A DNA stretch of 64,000 bases from Cylindrodendrum hubeiense (Eukaryota; Ascomycota; Sordariomycetes; Hypocreales; Nectriaceae). Positions 58,093-64,000 of this stretch are shown in pieces. Within the stretch, counting starts at the first letter, position 1. Every line of letters begins with the position of its first letter. Where the stretch lies: contig JAANBB010000102.1 of assembly GCA_014621425.1 (NCBI GenBank), forward strand, positions 42,390 to 106,389, given 5' to 3'. The notes below the pieces were generated by a model. The model was not told the origin of the DNA and searched no databases. It was given only the letters and a program-made list of their open reading frames with translations. The position numbers and the translations under genes were made by a program.

Positions 58093-61000
58093 ATTTATAA
58101 TATCCTTAATAATTAGTTAGGCTATTAATATAAAGTCTTTACCTAGGATTATAATAATAATTTTTAAGAACTTTATATTAGTTATATAGTTTTATTAAAA
58201 TTAAGTCTTTATTTTTTCTATTATTAGGATTTCTAAGATTATTAATATATTATTAAGAGCTATATAATTAGATCTCAGGTAATAAGAGTTAATATTAATC
58301 TTAGAGACTATAAGATAACTAAAAGTATTAAGAATAAAGTTCTTCTTATCTAATAAGTAAAAGACCTTAAGATTATATTTAGAAAGGTAAATAAAAACTA
58401 TAATTAATTATTAGTTTACTTAATTAATACTTAAGATCTTAAAAGAGGTTTTCTTAATAATCTATTTAATAATAGAATAGTCTATTAATATAATTATAGG
58501 TAGTTTTATAGATTAAAGGGATATATATATTCTCTTTATAATCTATATAAGATAGGTAACTTTAAGCTCTATTAGTTTATATTATTATTCTATTAATATA
58601 AATATATAATTAAGAAAGTATATAGAGTAAATAACTATAACTAAGATATATATTCCTAGTTTCTAGATATAATTATTATAAAGATAAAATAAGATAGTTT
58701 TAAAGTCCTTCTTAAAGTTTATATTAATCTGTAAAAAGAGTTCCTTTTAAGGGTCTAGATAGCTTAATATTTAACCTGAGATAATCTCTTCTTATAAGAT
58801 AGTAAAGATAATCTTTTTATTTTATAATAGTTTATAATGAGTTATATAGGTATAAACTTTATAATAGTTAGGATTTCTATTAATAATTTTATCTTCTTTC
58901 TAGCTTTTAGCTAGAAGAGTGATCTTTCACTTTTATAATAATTTAATAAGCTATATATAATAGGGAATAAGATATTTAATATATCCTATAATTTTAATAT
59001 ATTATTTAAGATTAGTAAGTTAATAAGGGAATTTAAGCTAGATAAAAGTAATTATCTATTTCTCTATTATACTTAACTTAAAGGTATTAATATGAAAATT
59101 AAGGAATTAGATATTAGAATATCTAATCTAACTTTTCTTAGAGGAAATTATAAGGTTCTAAGCTTAGAAAAGGCTAAATAAAATCTTTAGATATTTTAGA
59201 TATTATTTTATAATCTTAGAAAAGATTATAATATTATTAATAAAGATATAATTATAATTCTTATAAGGGTAGAGTAATTTATCTATATATCTTTATATAT
59301 AGGTAGGGAAATTATAAAAGTTTATTAAGATTATAATTAACCTTTCTAAGTTTTAATAGTTTATTATTATAAAATAATCTTAATATTTAAGCTTTATATT
59401 AAATTAAAAGAAAAAAGATAAAGTATTAATAATTATAATATATCAGGCTTTATAGAGAACTTGGATAATATCTTCTTACTAAGATAGAGGATAATTATTA
59501 GAAATAGTAATTTTATTAAGAGCTCTAAGATTAATAATTAGATAGTTCTTGGGCTTATCTTTAATTATATATTAGATTATAAAAATAGGAATAATAAAGA
59601 GTATAGGTCCCTTAACTTATTTAAGATAATCTTATTAATAAAGGAAATTAAATTATCTATTAATAAACTTATAATCTTAGAGATTACTAGAATAGGATCT
59701 CTATAATATATAATACTTATACTAATTATTAATAAGAGGGACTTAAAGTTCTTTACTAGAAAGGATCTTAATAAGGCCTATATTAATTCATAATTTTATA
59801 TAATAGATAATAAGTTAGGTGACTATCTTAGAGAAAGTAAGATCTTTAATATAAATATAAATATCTTTATTAATAATAATCTTAAATAGGTTTAGTATTC
59901 TCTATATATAAGTTTAATAGAGAATTTATGAGATTTTAGGAGGAAGTTTAGTTAGGAGCTTGGCTAGGGCCTCAGATAATAAGGGCTTTTTTAAGGGATT
60001 ATTATTATAAGTAAGGAAAGCTATAATTATAGAGATAGTCTTATAATATTACTTTTATAGTAGATTAGTTTTCTATTAATCTTTAAAGATAATATTACTT
60101 AGTAAGATTACTAGTTAGGCTTCCTGGGGAATCTAGTTAATTCTATAAGATCTAGAGATAATAGTCTTAACTTCTCTTATAAGATTGAACTCCTATATTA
60201 TTAAGGACAGAGAGAGAGTGATATTTATTATAAAAGCTATTAAGGAGGTTATTAAGGGATTTATAGTTATAGTTAGGGCTAGAGTTATAGCTATAGTTAG
60301 AGTAATTAGGACTATAGTCTAGGTTAATATAAAATAGCTCTTATCTTTATACTTAAGGATATTTCCGATCTTTTATTTCTAATAAAACTTAATATCTTTT
60401 TTCATATTATTTATAAAGATTATAATAGGAGGGGCTTTATAATTAATTATAATATATATTATTAAGGGTATTAAGATATAGAAGATAAAACTATAATCTT
60501 TAGAAAATTCCTTCTAGATTATAATAATAATTAGAGTTTATTCTATAAATATAATAATAGTTCTAAGAATATTAATATAATAGTTAATATATCTTTAAGG
60601 GTAAGAGATATTAAAGGGAATATAGAAATTATTAAGAATATTATATTAAATCTATCTCTTTATAATAAGGATATTATATTTATAAGGATTAAGAAAGCTA
60701 TTATTAAGTAAGATTATTATCTCTAATTTATCCTAAATTTAAATAAATATAATAAACTTAATAATATTAGCCTTTATACTATTAATATAAAGGTTTTTAA
60801 TATAGAAGGTAAAGATAGTTTACTTATTAGTATATTTCTAATTACTAATACTCTTAATAATAATAGAGTCTCTCTTCTTAATAGTATATTTAAGAGTTTA
60901 AAGCTAGTCTTAGTTAATTATAGGGTGATTATAGCCTAAATTATTATAGATTTTTATAGAATAAGAGTTAGTTATCTGAGTCTTGGCCTTTAAGTATAGA

Positions 61001-61559
61001 TAAGTATAATTATTATTTTAACTATAGAGCTAAGGTTTTAAGAGGGTCTTTAAAATAGTTTAGGTTATATAGGTTAGTGTAATTAGGATTAGGACTATCT
61101 TTATTATAATCAGGTTATTATTATAGATTTCGAGGTGATAGAAGAGGTAATTATAATTTAGGAAAATCTCCTTATAATACTTATACTATGAGGGTCTTAT
61201 TAGATAGTAGGATTTATCTCTAACTATTTATTAGGATAAGATATAATAGTTAGTAAGGTTATATTCCTCTAAGACTATTTCTAAGAGGAAAGAGTGTTAG
61301 TAAGTCTTATAGGTAAAGCTAGGGTTAGTAGGAAGATCAGAGATTAATTTGATTATAATTATAATATAAGTCTATTAGAATTTTACTGAGAAAACTAAAG
61401 AATCTAATAGAGAGGCCTTATTCTTATTATTAGTATTAGAGATAATAGGGCTTTAATTAGTCTTAGGTTTAGATTTGGATTTAGTTATTTAGTATTTCTT
61501 TTTAAAGGTAATTTTCTTTAAGCTATTATAGTAATTATAGTTATAATAATTATCTTAGG

Positions 61560-62066
61560 TGAAAGGGATTGGTCCTAAATGGACTAAAGCGGTAGCTAGC
61601 ACTACGACCTTCCTGCTCTGTTACAGTTCCCTAGTGAGGTAAAAGGGAAAGTAATGACTTAACTGGAGGTTAAGTCATCTAGCTACACCTATAGCTTGGA
61701 CCGGCCACAGTCCGGATCCGTGATCCAGGCTCAGCCTGTAACAGGTCCTCCCCCCTTCGCAAGAGGGGCTCTATAGGTCACAAACCCCCCAGACCACAGA
61801 GATCTGTAAGCCCAAGCCGAGCCTGCCCACCCACTGGGACAGGGAATCGAACTTGTGACCTATTGGGGAAGTTAAGTCATACTGAAAGGGGTTGGTCCTA
61901 AATAGACTAAAGTGATAGCTAGCACTATGACCTTCCTGCTCTATTGCAGTTCCCTAGTGAGGTAAAAGGGAAAGTAATAACTTAACTGGAGGTTAAGTTA
62001 TCTAGCTATACCTATAGCTTGGACCGGCCACAGTCTGGATCCGTGATCCAGGCTCAGCCTGTGACA
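61560..62066. mobile_element. TRIM-like miniature LTR element
   Basis: Two 184-bp direct repeats, 61560-61743 and 61883-62066, each start TGAAAGGG and end in CA, enclosing 139 bp. Flanking 5-mers are identical: TTAGG at 61555-61559 and at 62067-62071, the length of an LTR-type target duplication. The copies differ at about a dozen sites, all transitions. Total 507 bp with no coding frame: the layout of terminal-repeat retrotransposons in miniature. The interior has a short inverted repeat (ATAGGTCACAA near 61.77 kb with its complement near 61.86 kb) and GGGAATCGAAC, complementary to a tRNA T-arm; a normal primer-binding site next to the LTR is not evident. It is far more GC-rich than its surroundings. 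Confidence 0.82.
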
Positions 62067-64000
62067 TTAGGGCTTATTTTAATAGTGATTATTATTGTTA
62101 TTATCTTAAGTTTTATGATTATCTTAGAAAGAGTAATTATAATTATCTTATTAGTTATTATAATTATAGTTATTATAGTAATCTTAGAGTTAGTTCTGAG
62201 ATTAGTTCTTATATTAATTATAATTATAATTTTATTTACTAGGGTAATTATAATCTTACTAAGTGAAAAAGTGATTATCTTAGTATTCTTATTATTATTA
62301 GATTATCTCTATAATTATTAATTAAAGATTTTTATATTCCTAGATAAAGTTAAATAGTCTATCTTTTAATTTTAGTATTTTAAGGAGATAAGAGATCTTA
62401 TAATTAATTTATAAGTAAATTATCTAGATAATAAGTCTCTTCTCTATAATATTAAGTTATTTAATATATATTATCTTATATTAGATTTATTATATAAGGC
62501 TAATATTATTATTAATAAAACTAAAGGTATATTTTCTAGTATAGAGATTAGTTATAATTTTAGTATTTAGGTACTTAAAGTAAGCTATTAACTTCTTATA
62601 GAATTTATAAATAGGAATATTAAGAAGTTTATTATACTAGCCTATACTAAGTTTACCTATAAATTATTCCTGAACTCTATCTCTAAGTATAGAGATATAA
62701 TAATCCTAGAGGGAATTCTTATTATAATATTTAAAGACTTGGAGATATTTATAGAAGAGATATATATTAATATAAATCTATCTATTCTAACTAATAATTA
62801 ATCTTGTTTTTTTTAAGATCCTTATAATCTAGATTAAAGATATTAATAATCTTCTTCTTAACTCTTTTCTAAGAATTATTTCTAATTATAAATAAGATAT
62901 AGGACTAATCCTATTAGGCTTAGTAGAGAGTATTAATAACTATCTTATTATTATTTAAAGAGTTATTAGGGGGTGGGTTATAATAAGATATAAAATTATA
63001 TTAACTTCTTTATAAGGATAATAGATTAGAGTTTAGAATAGTCTTATAACTTTAAACTAGATTTTAAGAATTAAATAGTTTAGGGATATTATCTTTATAT
63101 TTTAGGAGACCTCTTATAATAATAAGCTTAATATTAATAGATTTATTAAGTAAATTAAAATTAAATTATTTTATAATAACCTTCTATTACTAATTAAGAT
63201 AATCTAAATTAGTAGTTCTAGTATAAGATAGTTTAAGGAGATCTTATATATAATTATTTTAGATAATAAACTTTAAAATAAAATATTAAAGATTATAGAT
63301 AATATTATTATCTTAAAAGATTAGTATTTTAAGGATCTCTTAAATAGGAGTCTTACTTAGAAAATAGGAATAATAAAGATCTTATCTAAGAGTCTTAATA
63401 TTATATAAATTCTTAAATTATTTAATTATAACTTATTTATTAAGATTCTTAATATCTTAAGAGTTTATTAAGAAATACTTATATTATATTATTATATATA
63501 TAAGATTAGATAGCTTATTATTATCTAAAATATAAGAATAGGTTATTATAATTCTAGGAATTATAATAATCTTATATATTTAAATTATAAAGATATTATT
63601 ACTTTTAGAGATATTATAGATCTATTATTAGTTTAATATAATAATATAAAGTCTTAGATAAGTTATAATTATTATAATAAGTTAATTAAAGGATATTTAT
63701 TTAAGGAATTATAATATTATTCTAATTTTAATTAACTAGAAAAATTAAATTCTCTTTATTTTTAAGATAAGATTAATTATTTATTATTCTATCTCTATAT
63801 ACTTATAATATATAATTCTTAATATAGTTTTAGGGGACCTGATTATAATCTATAATATCTAGAAATCCTAGATTTAATTAAGTTAAATAATAAAGAGAGT
63901 TAAAGTTAATTTTATTTTTATTAGTTAGGATAAAGAGAAATAGTTAATATTAATATTAATTATAATTATAAGATCTTAAATTAAGTGAGATAATATTAAG

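Larger units (their letters stand above)
52701..64000. other. AT-rich RIP-like block without intact genes
   Basis: More than 11 kb of A/T-dominated sequence with stops in all frames. The only open frames (for example 55453-55656 and 62019-62321) are short and low-complexity. Two delimited elements sit inside it (54318-58092 and 61560-62066); the DNA around them is presumably older, heavily mutated repeats. The transitions between copies and depletion of C and G fit repeat-induced point mutation. It may be a subtelomeric, centromeric or dispersed heterochromatic island; the window does not tell which. Confidence 0.85.

Noticed and set aside
62019..62321. 100-codon hydrophobic frame, like a small membrane protein
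   Set aside because: Ile/Val-rich translation of AT repeats, starting inside the LTR-like repeat; expected by chance in such DNA.

Overview
The window is nuclear DNA of a filamentous ascomycete, most likely a Sordariomycete (possibly Hypocreales; this is an inference). The evidence is short spliceosomal introns (about 50-100 bp, GTRNGT donors, CTAAC/CTAAY branch sites), a Zn2Cys6 factor, ascomycete-type housekeeping proteins, GGTA-type microsatellites, and AT-rich blocks whose repeat copies differ almost only by transitions, as expected from repeat-induced point mutation (RIP).

Left, conserved part (1-27 kb): a truncated Zn2Cys6 regulator (-), a long gene-free tract, an acyltransferase-3 membrane protein (+), Rrp8 rRNA methyltransferase (+), Ddi1 ubiquitin-receptor protease (-), a GNAT acetyltransferase (+), Ura5 (-), Nog1 (+), Rab GDI (-) and mitochondrial ribosomal protein L4/uL29m (-). 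Many are growth or ribosome-biogenesis genes. Ura5 and Nog1 share a 527-bp divergent promoter.

Middle, accessory part (29-38.4 kb): two paralogous multi-exon genes of a family I do not recognise, with matching intron phases and a 22-nt micro-exon. Then come two decayed membrane-protein genes facing each other and a double-chromodomain remnant. Several of their stops fit C-to-T change. A GC-rich cluster of palindromes lies just after the first paralogue.

Right part (41-52.6 kb): an MFS permease of the allantoate/ACS type. Next is a head-to-head pair: a large intronless DUF7580-plus-nucleoside-phosphorylase protein and an AcuF-like C2H2 zinc-finger protein with a helical N-terminus. Such domains recur in fungal NLR/STAND and heterokaryon-incompatibility repertoires, so the pair is the best candidate here for an undescribed immune or allorecognition module. 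A DUF1479 Fe(II)/2-oxoglutarate oxygenase follows.

Right end (52.6-64 kb): an AT-rich, RIP-like block without intact genes. Inside it I can delimit a 3.8-kb element with ~88-bp terminal inverted repeats and an 8-bp target duplication. I can also delimit a 507-bp element with 184-bp TG...CA direct terminal repeats and a 5-bp target duplication, which is TRIM-like. Exon boundaries were read by eye from splice signals and reading frame; no search was run.
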